In this document: piece after piece, positions 24,915 to 33,293 of the stretch
How positions within the stretch are numbered: the stretch's first letter is position 1
Layout: every line of letters starts with the position of its first letter
Origin: Slackia heliotrinireducens DSM 20476
Lineage (GTDB): Bacteria; Actinomycetota; Coriobacteriia; Coriobacteriales; Eggerthellaceae
NCBI RefSeq assembly: GCF_000023885.1
Contig: NC_013165.1
Span: 2,976,001 to 3,040,000, forward strand
DNA length: 64,000 nt
Direction of reading: 5' to 3'
Notes under the pieces: generated by a model
What the model was told of the DNA's origin: nothing
The model's input: only the letters and a program-made list of their open reading frames with translations
Database searches by the model: none
Position numbers and translations under genes: made by a program

Positions 24915-25655
24915 ATGAACGAACTCATTCAGGCATTCAGCTTGGTGCTCACGCCGGGCAGCGAGTTGTCGCAAATCGTCCTTCTGACCCTTCGGATGTC
25001 CGTCTTCTCGACGGTCATCTCGACTGCGATAGGCGTCCCGCTCGGCGTATGCATCGGGCTGTACCGTTTTCCTGGGAAACGGCTCGTCATGCGCATACTC
25101 AACACACTCATGGGATTGCCGCCGGTATTGGCGGGTCTCATCGTGTTCTTCATCCTGTCGCGCTCTGGCCCGCTGGGCACGCTCAAGCTTCTGTACAGTT
25201 TGACAGCCATGGTCATCGCCCAGGTGGTGCTTATCACGCCCATCGTTTGCGGCCTTTCCGCCACTGCCATCTCCGGCGTGGCGCCTCTCGTGCACGAAAC
25301 CGCCCACGGCATGGGGCTCTCGCGCCACCACGAATTGCTGTGCCTGCTGTACGAATGCCGCTCCCAACTGTTCTCCATCCTGTTTGTAGCCTTCGGTCGT
25401 TCCATCGGCGAAGTGGGCGCGGTCATGCTCGTCGGCGGTAATGTGCAGTACAAGACCCGCGTCATGACTACCGCCATCATGCTTGAAACGAACATGGGGC
25501 ACTTCGAATACGCCGTCGCTCTGGGCATCGTGCTGCTCGTCGTGTCATTCGTCGTCAACTCCGTGGCCCTGACGCTGCAGGAGCGCACAGGCACCACCAA
25601 GGTTCAAGGCGCCTGGAGCACATCCCGTGGCGGGAAGCTGGGAGGCAAAGCATGA
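24915..25655 (+). CDS. tupB: Tungstate-type ABC transporter permease
   Basis: The 246-residue inner-membrane permease has five to six spans and a central GAVMLVGGNVQYKTRVMTTA block, the TupB form of the EAA loop region. The ATG at 24915 is preferred; an in-frame TTG lies six bases earlier. The ribosome site is weak, so translation may be coupled to tupA. The last codons overlap the ATPase start by four bases (ATGA). Confidence 0.9.
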   Translation: MNELIQAFSLVLTPGSELSQIVLLTLRMSVFSTVISTAIGVPLGVCIGLYRFPGKRLVMRILNTLMGLPPVLAGLIVFFILSRSGPLGTLKLLYSLTAMVIAQVVLITPIVCGLSATAISGVAPLVHETAHGMGLSRHHELLCLLYECRSQLFSILFVAFGRSIGEVGAVMLVGGNVQYKTRVMTTAIMLETNMGHFEYAVALGIVLLVVSFVVNSVALTLQERTGTTKVQGAWSTSRGGKLGGKA

Positions 25656-26368
25656 CGTCCGCTCGCTTCACCATCAACATAGCAGGCCTGACCAAGGCCT
25701 ACGGAGAACGCACCGTGCTCGATGTCGATTCCCTCACGTTGGAATCCGGACATTCCTACGCCCTGGTCGGCCCCAACGGCAGCGGCAAATCCACCCTCAT
25801 CAAGGTGCTGTCCGGCGTTGAGCCCATGACCGCAGGGCGCGTTGACGTGGGCGGCTCGGCAACCCGCGAAGACCTGGCTGTCGGTTACATGCCCCAGCGC
25901 AGCTACGCGTTCGGCTTCTCGGTGTTCCGCAACGTAGCCATGGCGCTCCACGACTCCGGCAAGCCCCGCGACGAAATCAACCGTCGGGTGCGTGAAGCCC
26001 TCGAGGCGGTGGGCATGGCCGACATGGCCGACAGCCGCGGCTCTGGTTTGTCTGGCGGCGAGGCGCAGCGCGTTGCGTTGGCCCGCATGCTTGTGCAGGA
26101 TCTCGACGTGTTGCTGCTTGATGAGCCCACGGCATCGATGGACATCGCCGGCACCACATTGGTCGAAGGCGCGCTGGCCGCCTATCGCCGTCGAACGGGA
26201 TGCCTCATGCTGACCGCCACCCATGCGCCCTCGCAGGCGCGCCGCATTTCCGACAGAGCCGTCATGCTCGCCGAAGGCCGCATAGTTGAGTTCGGCGACA
26301 CCGCAACGGCACTTTCCTATCCCACAAGCAAAGCCGGGCAGGAATTCCTCTCATACTGGGCCGTATAG
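25652..26368 (+). CDS. tupC: Tungstate-type ABC transporter ATPase
   Basis: The 238-residue ATPase shows Walker A GPNGSGKST (about 38-46), Q-loop sequence GYMPQRSYAFG, the signature LSGGEAQRVALARML, Walker B VLLLDEPTA and the switch His in TATHAPSQA. It energises import through TupB. The start overlaps the permease stop as ATGA. A 441-base gap follows, so this is the end of the operon, although no clear terminator is visible. Confidence 0.92.
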   Translation: MTSARFTINIAGLTKAYGERTVLDVDSLTLESGHSYALVGPNGSGKSTLIKVLSGVEPMTAGRVDVGGSATREDLAVGYMPQRSYAFGFSVFRNVAMALHDSGKPRDEINRRVREALEAVGMADMADSRGSGLSGGEAQRVALARMLVQDLDVLLLDEPTASMDIAGTTLVEGALAAYRRRTGCLMLTATHAPSQARRISDRAVMLAEGRIVEFGDTATALSYPTSKAGQEFLSYWAV

Positions 26369-26809
26369 CAGTAAAACCGCGCTCTTCAAGACGCCATCCG
26401 GCGGCGATATGCAGCGCACAATGCCGATTCGCAGGCCCAAAAACCACCGTAATTTAATCATTAGTACTGATAATAGCTATTATAATTCTGAATAATAAAA
26501 GCCTTCATATGGGACACGTGTCTCATAAAGTGCCGATTCATAGAATTTGTTACTAGAAATCGTCGTGTCTATACGCGAATCGCTTTATTTTGCAGCATCT
26601 CAACAATCATGTTTATGCTATACTACCCGCCGCACGGCCCATCTGCACATAGGCCGTGCGCACGAAGGCAAACATGCCCGATGGTATGGGTCCCGTTCTT
26701 CTGATTCCGAACGGACCGCCTGTTTAGCATATCTACGCTCACGTTCTGCATGCGAGCGCATCCTCTGCAACATACGAATACAGCTGTTTATTGACGCGGG
26801 AGGCATCCT
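26369..26809 (+). promoter_or_regulatory. Long palindrome-rich leader of the aminotransferase / methionine gamma-lyase operon
   Basis: These 441 bases have no convincing gene. The upstream half is AT-rich and holds a perfect 14-base palindrome ATAATAGCTATTAT (26470-26483) and an 18-base near-palindrome around GACACGTGTC (26509-26526), both possible operators. TATACT at 26619-26624 could be a -10. The downstream 190 bases can fold into consecutive hairpins: CGCACGGCC/GGCCGTGCG (26631-26660), GGCA/TGCC (26667-26678), GGTCCCGTTC/GAACGGACC (26689-26717) and CGCTC/GAGCG (26736-26758). It matches no riboswitch class I can recognise by eye. Confidence 0.45.
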
Positions 26810-27991
26810 TTGATTTCGCGTTTCATGCAGTCGCGAATGGCCCCGTCGCCGATCCGCGAAGCTTATGAGCGTGCTGAGCGCCTAAAAACCGAATACGGAG
26901 CTTCCGAAGTTTTCGATTTCAGCATCGGAAACCCGACGGCACCCTGCCCCCAGGGTGTAGCGCAAGCATTGTCTGCGACGCTGGAATCCAGCGGCCCCGC
27001 CATCCACGGCTACATGCAGGACTGCGGGTACCTCGAGGTGCGTCAAGCGGTCGCCGACTCCTTGAACAGGCGTTTCGGCAGCAGCTTCGGCCCTGAGCAC
27101 ATCGTGATGACCGCAGGTGCGGCCTGTGCGCTCAACGTGCTCATGCGCGCGGTGATCGACCCCGGCGACGAACTGGTGGTCTTTGCGCCTTACTACGCAG
27201 CCTATCGTACGTTCGCAGACAACTGGGGCATCAAACTGGTCACGGTCCCTTATGACGAACGGACCATGTTCCCCAACCTGGACGCCTTCGAAGCTGCCCT
27301 GACCCCCGCCACCCGCATGGTGCTGGTCAACACGCCCCACAACCCCACCGGCCTGGTGTATCCCGACGACGTGGCCGAAGGCATTGTGGACGTGCTCAAG
27401 CGCCGGAAGCAGGAAACGGGCCAGGACATCCTGCTTGTGTCCGACGAACCCTATCGTGAGCTGGCTTTCGACGGAACGAAAGCCCCCTGGTGGCCGGCGC
27501 TGTACGAGAACACCGTGGTCGTGTACTCCTGGAGCAAGTCGGCCTCGATTGCAGGCGAGCGCATCGGATACGCAGCCCTGCCGCCCACTATGGAAGGCGT
27601 CGACGAACTGTGCCATTGCATACGCCGCGGCATCGGCGAGCTCGGTTTCGTGAACGCGTCAGCTACCGCCCAGCGCATGGCAATGGCCTGCGTGGACCAG
27701 ACGGTTGACGTCTCCTATTACGACGTCAACCGCAAGGCCCTTTACGAAGGGTTGCTGGACTGCGGCTTCTCCCCCATTAAGGGCAACGGCGCGTTCTACC
27801 TGCTGCTGCCCGCACCCGACGGAGATGAAGAACGCTTCCTCGAGAACCTGGCGGCCCACCGCATCGTGGCCGTAGGGGGCTCGGCGTTCGAATGTCCCGG
27901 CTACGTGCGCCTCTCATATTGCATTTCCAACACAGCCATCAAGGCATCGCTGCCCCGGTTCGCCGAGGTCGCACGCCTGTATTTCGGATAA
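26810..27991 (+). CDS. PLP-dependent class I/II aminotransferase
   Basis: The 393-residue fold-type I enzyme starts at TTG, chosen because GGGAGG lies 6 bases upstream; an ATG five codons later is spaced too far. Visible are FSIGNPTAPCP near residue 38, NTPHNPTG (substrate and PLP contact), VSDEPYREL (PLP-binding Asp and Tyr) and SWSKSASIAGERIGY with the Schiff-base lysine. It is the first gene of an operon with a NitT/TauT-type ABC importer, a GldA-like dehydrogenase and a probable methionine gamma-lyase. A sulfur or other amino acid may be the substrate, but this is inferred from context. Confidence 0.9.
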   Translation: MISRFMQSRMAPSPIREAYERAERLKTEYGASEVFDFSIGNPTAPCPQGVAQALSATLESSGPAIHGYMQDCGYLEVRQAVADSLNRRFGSSFGPEHIVMTAGAACALNVLMRAVIDPGDELVVFAPYYAAYRTFADNWGIKLVTVPYDERTMFPNLDAFEAALTPATRMVLVNTPHNPTGLVYPDDVAEGIVDVLKRRKQETGQDILLVSDEPYRELAFDGTKAPWWPALYENTVVVYSWSKSASIAGERIGYAALPPTMEGVDELCHCIRRGIGELGFVNASATAQRMAMACVDQTVDVSYYDVNRKALYEGLLDCGFSPIKGNGAFYLLLPAPDGDEERFLENLAAHRIVAVGGSAFECPGYVRLSYCISNTAIKASLPRFAEVARLYFG

Positions 27992-28006
27992 AGAAGGGAA
28001 CGCTCA

Positions 28007-28792
28007 GTGAACGATATCGTTGTCGAAGACCTCTCATTCGCCTACGAAGGCACCGACAGGCTCATCCTGAACGGCATTAACATGAAGATCAACCGCGGTG
28101 ACTTCGTCTGCCTGCTGGGACAATCCGGCTGCGGCAAGTCGACGTTCCTGCGTCTGCTCGCTGGCTTGGAGAAAGCCACCACGGGCAGCATCAAGATGGA
28201 CGGCCAGGAAATCACCGGCGCCGACCTGGACCGCAGCGTCGTGTTCCAGGACTACGGCCTGTTCCCTTGGATGACCGCCGGCGACAACATCCTGCTCGCC
28301 CTGCGCCAGCGCTACCCCAAGCGCAAGAAGTCCGAACTGCAGAAAATCGCCCTTGATGTGCTGCAGGACGTCGGTTTGAAGCCGGATGTCTATAAGAAGT
28401 ATCCCAAGGAGCTTTCCGGCGGCATGCAGCAGCGCTGCGCCATCGCCCGCTCGTTCAGCATCGACCCGTCGGTCATGTTGATGGACGAACCCTTCGGCGC
28501 CCTGGACGCGGTCACCCGCGCCAAGCTGCAGGACATGCTGCTAAACCTGTGGAGCCACGAAGACCAGCACAAGACGGTGTTCTTCGTCACCCACGACGTG
28601 GAGGAGGCCCTGCTGCTGGCCACGCGCATCTTCGTGTTCGGTCAGTCGCCCAGCAAGATCATCTTCGAGCACAGCGTCAAACCCGAGGAGCGCCCCACCC
28701 GCGCGAACCTCTACACCAGCGAACCCGTCGCCAAACTGCGCGAAGCGCTGATCGCCAACATCAACCAGGACGTCATGTCCCATATCGAATAA
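28007..28792 (+). CDS. ABC transporter ATPase, NitT/TauT (SsuB/TauB) family
   Basis: The 261-residue ATPase starts at GTG after AGAAGGGA. It has Walker A GQSGCGKST (about 37-45), Q-loop VVFQDYGLFPWMTAGDNI, signature LSGGMQQRCAIARSF, Walker B VMLMDEPFGALD and switch FVTHDVEEAL. The PWMTA motif after the Q-loop is typical of the nitrate/sulfonate/taurine group. It partners the binding protein and permease that follow. The substrate is unknown; an organosulfur or amino-acid-like compound would suit the flanking enzymes. Confidence 0.92.
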   Translation: MNDIVVEDLSFAYEGTDRLILNGINMKINRGDFVCLLGQSGCGKSTFLRLLAGLEKATTGSIKMDGQEITGADLDRSVVFQDYGLFPWMTAGDNILLALRQRYPKRKKSELQKIALDVLQDVGLKPDVYKKYPKELSGGMQQRCAIARSFSIDPSVMLMDEPFGALDAVTRAKLQDMLLNLWSHEDQHKTVFFVTHDVEEALLLATRIFVFGQSPSKIIFEHSVKPEERPTRANLYTSEPVAKLREALIANINQDVMSHIE

Positions 28793-28849
28793 CCGTGTAC
28801 ATCGGGCACCATGCCCGTGGAATCCTTAGAGAAAAGGAAGGGAATCATC

Positions 28850-29980
28850 ATGAAGAAGAACATGAGCCGCCGCAACTTCGTTGGAGTCGGTGCCGTCGCC
28901 GCTGCTAGCCTTATGCTGCCCGGCTGCGCCAGCGACGGTGGCGACACCACCGAACAGGCCGCAGAAGAAACGGCCACCGAAGCCACGACCGAAGAGGCCG
29001 CCTCTGAGGAGCCCAAGCCTCTGACCAAGATCCGCATGGCCTACGGCGGCGCCGGCCACATCACCACCGAGGTCGCCATGGACCAGGGCTACCTGGCCGA
29101 GGAAGGCGTCGAGGTCGAGTTCGTCCAGTTCGAGAACAACGTCGACTGCTTCGCCGGCGTCTTCTCCGACAAGGTCGACGTTCTGGCCAGCCAGGGCACC
29201 AACATGCCGCTGCAGCAGATCGGCTCCGGCAACGAGCTGGTCATCTTCGGCCGCTACATGATGCAGGGCTGCATGCCCATCGTCGCCAAGACCGGTACCA
29301 AGTGGAACGGCCCCGAGGATCTTCTCGGCAAAACCCTGGCCTCTTCCGGCAACGAATATGCCGTCATGGGTCCGCTGCTGGATGCCGGCCATGATCCGCT
29401 GAACGAGATCAACCTCATGGTTCTGAACAACCATGCCGACCGCCTGGAAGCCGTCCGCGCCGGTGAGGCCGACTACGCCATCGTCGGCACCTCCCAGAAC
29501 TACAACGTCAGCCAGATGGACGACCTGGAGGTCATGGCCTACGAGAGCGACGTCACCCCGAACTACTCCTGCTGCGTCGCCGACTGCAGCGCCGAGTTCC
29601 TGGCCAACAACCGCGACGCCCTGAAGGGTCTGCTGCGTGCTTGGCTGCGCGCCCTGTCCTTCTACAACCGCAACAAGGACTACTGCATCGAGCTGAACGC
29701 CAAGAACGTGAACTCCCCGAAGGAGTACATCGAGATCTTCGCCAACAACGACCACTACAAGATGATGGTCGACCCGGGCCGCTCCGTTGTCGATCGCGCC
29801 TGGAACTGGATGGGCGAGCTGGGCTTCCTGGACGAGGGCTGGGAGAACATCAACCTGGACGACCACATCGACATCTCCCTGTACGAAGAGGCACTGGAAG
29901 AAGTTACCGCAGCTCACGGCGACGAGGACCCCGAGTTCTACGAGCAGTGCGCCAAGGACTTCGCTGAACTCAACGCATAA
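28850..29980 (+). CDS. NMT1/SsuA-like substrate-binding lipoprotein
   Basis: The 376-residue protein starts at the ATG after AAGGAAGGG; a more upstream ATG lacks a site. The N-terminus combines a twin-arginine-like SRRNFVGVG with a lipobox LPGC (Cys near residue 26), then an acidic Thr/Glu linker. The periplasmic-binding domain begins TKIRMAYGGAGHITTEVAM, followed by GYLAEEGVEVEFVQF and KVDVLASQG, the pattern of SsuA/TauA/NMT1 proteins. It should capture a small organic solute outside the membrane. Two adjacent cysteines (YSCCVADC) in the mature domain are unusual for the family. Confidence 0.88.
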   Translation: MKKNMSRRNFVGVGAVAAASLMLPGCASDGGDTTEQAAEETATEATTEEAASEEPKPLTKIRMAYGGAGHITTEVAMDQGYLAEEGVEVEFVQFENNVDCFAGVFSDKVDVLASQGTNMPLQQIGSGNELVIFGRYMMQGCMPIVAKTGTKWNGPEDLLGKTLASSGNEYAVMGPLLDAGHDPLNEINLMVLNNHADRLEAVRAGEADYAIVGTSQNYNVSQMDDLEVMAYESDVTPNYSCCVADCSAEFLANNRDALKGLLRAWLRALSFYNRNKDYCIELNAKNVNSPKEYIEIFANNDHYKMMVDPGRSVVDRAWNWMGELGFLDEGWENINLDDHIDISLYEEALEEVTAAHGDEDPEFYEQCAKDFAELNA

Positions 29981-29986
29981 ACAACC

Positions 29987-30748
29987 ATGAAGAAGACTAC
30001 GAATTTCATCAAGCAGTACTGGATCACGGCGGTTCTCTTCGTCGTTCTGGCGGCCCTGTACACGCATGCCACCAACGTCGGCGCCCTTGACCCTGTGCTG
30101 TTCCCCACGGTCGAAAAAATCGGCAACGCCATTACCGGCAACATTGACCTGCTAGCACCGAACTTCGTCTCATCCATGGCGATCCTCATCCCGTCGCTGA
30201 TCATCGGTTGCCTCGTGGCACTAGGACTGGGCATTCCCATGGGTCTGTACGGCCGCTTCAGGAAGACGATCTATCCGCTGATCTACGCGATCAGCGTTAT
30301 TCCCGCCATCCTGCTTTCGCCGTTCGCCCTGCACATGATGCCCAGCTTCTTCTCGGCATCGATTTTCTTGATCGTGTACGGATCCATTTGGGCTACGTTG
30401 TTCTCCACCGTCAACGGCATCATGACCATTGACAAGCGGTATTTCGACAACGCCGACACATTGAAACTGACCGGATTCAAGCGCCTGATCCACGTAATTC
30501 TGCCGGCGGCCATGCCGTCGATCATGTCGGGCATGGTCACTTCGCTGCGTGGCGCGTTCCTCATGCTGTGCTTCGCCGAAATGTACGGCTCCCAGTACGG
30601 CATGGGCTACTTCGTCAAGCGCAACGCCGACATGGGCCTGTTCGACAACATGTGGGCAGGCTTCATCTTCATGACCATCGTCCTGGTGATCATCATGCAG
30701 CTGTTCGAGCAGTTCAAGAACTACGTCTTGCGCTGGACCATCGATTAA
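29987..30748 (+). CDS. ABC transporter permease, NitT/TauT (SsuC) type
   Basis: The 253-residue protein has about six membrane spans and the EAA-like cytoplasmic loop ADTLKLTGFKRLIHVILPAA near residues 155-175, followed by MPSIMSGMVTSLRGAF. It lies 6 bases after the binding-protein gene and forms the membrane channel of the importer. No separate Shine-Dalgarno is evident, so translation is likely coupled to the gene before. Confidence 0.9.
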   Translation: MKKTTNFIKQYWITAVLFVVLAALYTHATNVGALDPVLFPTVEKIGNAITGNIDLLAPNFVSSMAILIPSLIIGCLVALGLGIPMGLYGRFRKTIYPLIYAISVIPAILLSPFALHMMPSFFSASIFLIVYGSIWATLFSTVNGIMTIDKRYFDNADTLKLTGFKRLIHVILPAAMPSIMSGMVTSLRGAFLMLCFAEMYGSQYGMGYFVKRNADMGLFDNMWAGFIFMTIVLVIIMQLFEQFKNYVLRWTID

Positions 30749-30760
30749 GCAGGATTTTTA

Positions 30761-31852
30761 ATGAGTGGTGAATTCGTAGACAAGGCTTACAAAATGGGTG
30801 CGGGCCGCTACCTGCAGGAGAAAGGGGTCATTACCCTCCTAGGCTCCGAAGTGCTTCTGCTGGGTTCGAAAGCCTTCGTGCTTGGCGGCCCGTGCTCGTA
30901 TCCTCTTGTTCGCGATGCGGTGGAGAGTTCTTTCTCCGCCGCATCGGCGGCTTTCGAGGCAGTCACCCACGAGGCCCCGGCCACGCGGGATGACGCCCGA
31001 AGGCTGGCCGACCAGGCACTGGCCTGCGGCTGCGACGTGATTGTGGGCATCGGCGGCGGACGCATGATGGACGTCGCCAAAACCGTGTCCTGCAGCGCAG
31101 GGCTGCCCCTGATCGAAGTGCCCACAAGCATCGCGACCTGCGCGGCGTACACGCCGCTTTCGGTCATGTACGATGCCCAGGGCAAAGCCGACGGAGTCTG
31201 GCGCTTCACTCGCGAAGTGGACGCCGTCATCGTCGACATGGACATCATGGCGAACCAGCCGCCTCGGCTGATCGCCGCCGGCGTGCTTGACGCCATGGCC
31301 AAGATGCCCGAAATCAGCAACGGCGGCACCGGGCTTACCTGCGACAACTCGCGGGTGGATCGTTTCGCCGCATACCAATACGCCTGCATCAACTACGACC
31401 TGCTGCACCGTTACGGCACGCAGGCCTGCCAGGATGCGGCCAACGGCCAGGTGACCGAGGCGCTTGAGCGCATCACCTTCGCGAACATGGCCCTGACCGG
31501 CATCGTGAGCGCGTTGACGCGAGGCTTCCATCAAACCGCCTTGGCGCATCGCTTCTACGACGGGATGCGCACGTTCTTCGGCCAAGACTCCAAACCGTGG
31601 CTGCACGGTGAGCTAGTGGCCATCGGGCTGATCATGCAGTGCACCTTCAACGGTGCGCCCGATCAAGCCCAAGAGCTGCGGGAATTCATGCGCTCGATGG
31701 ACATGCCATGCTCCCTTGCGGACATCGGGTTCAGCGGCGACGACCCGCGAACCGCCCAGGTCCGCGACTACGTGGCGCATACTGAGTTCGTAGACGACAG
31801 TCCGGAATGCCAGGAGCGTTTCGCACAGTCGTTTGCCAAGATCATTTCCTAG
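30761..31852 (+). CDS. GldA-like iron/zinc-dependent alcohol dehydrogenase
   Basis: The 363-residue protein belongs to the glycerol dehydrogenase branch of group III alcohol dehydrogenases. GIGGGRMMDVAKTV near residues 99-112 binds NAD(P), VPTSIATCAAYTPLSVMYD is the next conserved block, and the metal ligands are likely Asp in AAGVLDAMAKMPEI, His in TALAHRFYD and His in WLHGELVAIG. The substrate is not deducible. In this operon it could reduce or oxidise a keto or hydroxy product formed by the aminotransferase or lyase, which is inference only. Confidence 0.85.
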   Translation: MSGEFVDKAYKMGAGRYLQEKGVITLLGSEVLLLGSKAFVLGGPCSYPLVRDAVESSFSAASAAFEAVTHEAPATRDDARRLADQALACGCDVIVGIGGGRMMDVAKTVSCSAGLPLIEVPTSIATCAAYTPLSVMYDAQGKADGVWRFTREVDAVIVDMDIMANQPPRLIAAGVLDAMAKMPEISNGGTGLTCDNSRVDRFAAYQYACINYDLLHRYGTQACQDAANGQVTEALERITFANMALTGIVSALTRGFHQTALAHRFYDGMRTFFGQDSKPWLHGELVAIGLIMQCTFNGAPDQAQELREFMRSMDMPCSLADIGFSGDDPRTAQVRDYVAHTEFVDDSPECQERFAQSFAKIIS

Positions 31853-31873
31853 TTTTACGAAAGAAGACCAACC

Positions 31874-33097
31874 ATGAATACAATCGATTGGAGCACCGTG
31901 GGATTCTCCACGCTGGCAGTGCACGGCGGCCAGGATCCCGACCCCGCCCACGGCTCCCTCGCTACCCCTATTTACCAGACGTCCACGTTCTGCTTCGACA
32001 CCCGCGAAGACGGTACCGCCATCTTCCTGGGTGAGAAGCCCGGCTTCGCATACTCCCGCGGCGGCAATCCCACCGTACGCGCGCTGGAGACCAAGATCGC
32101 CCTGCTCGAAGGCGGCGAGGAATGCATCGCCACCGCTTCCGGCATGGGCGCCATCAGCTCCGTCCTGCTGACGCTTCTGTCCTCCGGCGACCATGTGGTC
32201 ATGGGCAACTGCGTGTACGGCTGCACCAACGTGGTCATCCAGGAGGTGCTGCCCAAGTTCGGTATCACGATGACGGCCGTCGACACCAACGACCTCGCCG
32301 CCGTTGAAGCCGCCATCCAGGACAACACGAAGATTCTCTACTTCGAAACCGTCAGCAACCCTATGACCCGCGTTGCCGACATCGAGGCCCTTTCCGCCCT
32401 GGCGAAGGCCCACGGCGTCAAGGTGATCGTGGACTCCACCTTCGCCCCCACCCCGCTGGTCCGCCCGCTCGCACTGGGTGCCGACATTGTGGTCCACAGC
32501 GCCACCAAGTACCTCAACGGCCACGGCGACGTGATTGCCGGCCTGATCGTGGGTAAGAAGGAAGACCTGGGCCCCATCAGGACCTACGGCTCCACCAAGG
32601 CCTGCGGCAGCACACTGAGCCCGCATGACGCATTCCTCGTCCTGCGCGGTCTGCAGACGCTGGGCCTGCGCATGGACCGCCATTGCAGCAACGCCATGAA
32701 GGTGGCGCAGTTCCTCGAGACCTGCCCCCAGATTCAGACCGTGCTGTACCCTGGCCTGGAGTCGCACCCCGACCACGACATCGCCGCCAAGCAGTTCAAG
32801 AAGGACATGTTCACGGGCATCCTCTCCTTCGAGATGAAGGACGGCATCAACGGCATGACCAGCCTTGAAGCCGGCACCCGCATGGTGAACGCCCTCACGA
32901 TTCCGCACATCGCCGTGAGCTTGGGCGATCCTTCGTCGCTGGTGGAGCACCCCGCCACCATGACGCATCGCAACGTTCCGCCTCAGGAGCGCGTGCGCAT
33001 GGGTATCTCCAACGGCCTCATCCGCTTCTCGGTGGGCTTGGAAGATCCCGAGGACCTCATCGCTGACCTGCAGCAGGCCCTGGCCACGCTGGACTAA
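31874..33097 (+). CDS. Probable L-methionine gamma-lyase (Cys/Met metabolism PLP enzyme)
   Basis: The 407-residue fold-type I enzyme belongs to the cystathionine gamma-synthase/lyase family. Visible are FAYSRGGNPTVRALE near residues 55-69, GMGAISSVLLTLLSSGDHVV, and SATKYLNGHGDVIAGL with the PLP lysine. The motif NCVYGCTN places a Cys where characterised methionine gamma-lyases have their active-site cysteine and cystathionine lyases usually do not. The predicted reaction splits methionine to methanethiol, 2-oxobutyrate and ammonia. It ends the operon, and a repeat-derived terminator follows. Cystathionine or O-acetylhomoserine activity remains possible. Confidence 0.82.
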   Translation: MNTIDWSTVGFSTLAVHGGQDPDPAHGSLATPIYQTSTFCFDTREDGTAIFLGEKPGFAYSRGGNPTVRALETKIALLEGGEECIATASGMGAISSVLLTLLSSGDHVVMGNCVYGCTNVVIQEVLPKFGITMTAVDTNDLAAVEAAIQDNTKILYFETVSNPMTRVADIEALSALAKAHGVKVIVDSTFAPTPLVRPLALGADIVVHSATKYLNGHGDVIAGLIVGKKEDLGPIRTYGSTKACGSTLSPHDAFLVLRGLQTLGLRMDRHCSNAMKVAQFLETCPQIQTVLYPGLESHPDHDIAAKQFKKDMFTGILSFEMKDGINGMTSLEAGTRMVNALTIPHIAVSLGDPSSLVEHPATMTHRNVPPQERVRMGISNGLIRFSVGLEDPEDLIADLQQALATLD

Positions 33098-33125
33098 CGT
33101 TCCGTAAACCAATTCGCCTTTCCCG

Positions 33126-33164
33126 AATGGGACAAAGGGGGACAGTCCCCTTTGTCCCATTTTT
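33126..33164 (+). terminator. Terminator of the methionine gamma-lyase operon (GGGACAAAGGGG palindrome)
   Basis: ATGGGACAAAGGGG and its complement CCCCTTTGTCCCAT enclose a short loop and are followed by TTTTT. It is also the first of three copies of the same palindromic motif before the convergent LysR gene. Confidence 0.85.
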
Positions 33165-33219
33165 GCGTCGGCGAGGACACTTCCCGACCTTGCCAGCCTG
33201 CCTCCGCCTCGCCGAAAAA

Positions 33220-33288
33220 GGGACAAAGGGCTACGTCCCCGTTGTCCCGCCTGAAAATGGGACAATGGGGACTGCCCCCTTTGTCCCA
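33220..33288. repeat. Second and third copies of the GGGACAAAGGGG palindrome
   Basis: A degenerate copy spans 33220-33248 (GGGACAAAGGG ... CCCCGTTGTCCC) and a good copy spans 33257-33288 (ATGGGACAATGGGG ... CCCCCTTTGTCCCA). With 33126-33164 they make a tandem cluster of three REP-like hairpins between convergent genes. The third copy could terminate LysR read-out in neither orientation by a T-run, so its role is open. Confidence 0.8.
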
Positions 33289-33293
33289 AGCGT

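Noticed and set aside
26547-26813. 88-codon open frame in the aminotransferase leader
   Set aside because: It overlaps the structured leader and the downstream start, has no ribosome site and odd composition. It cannot be wholly excluded as a leader peptide.
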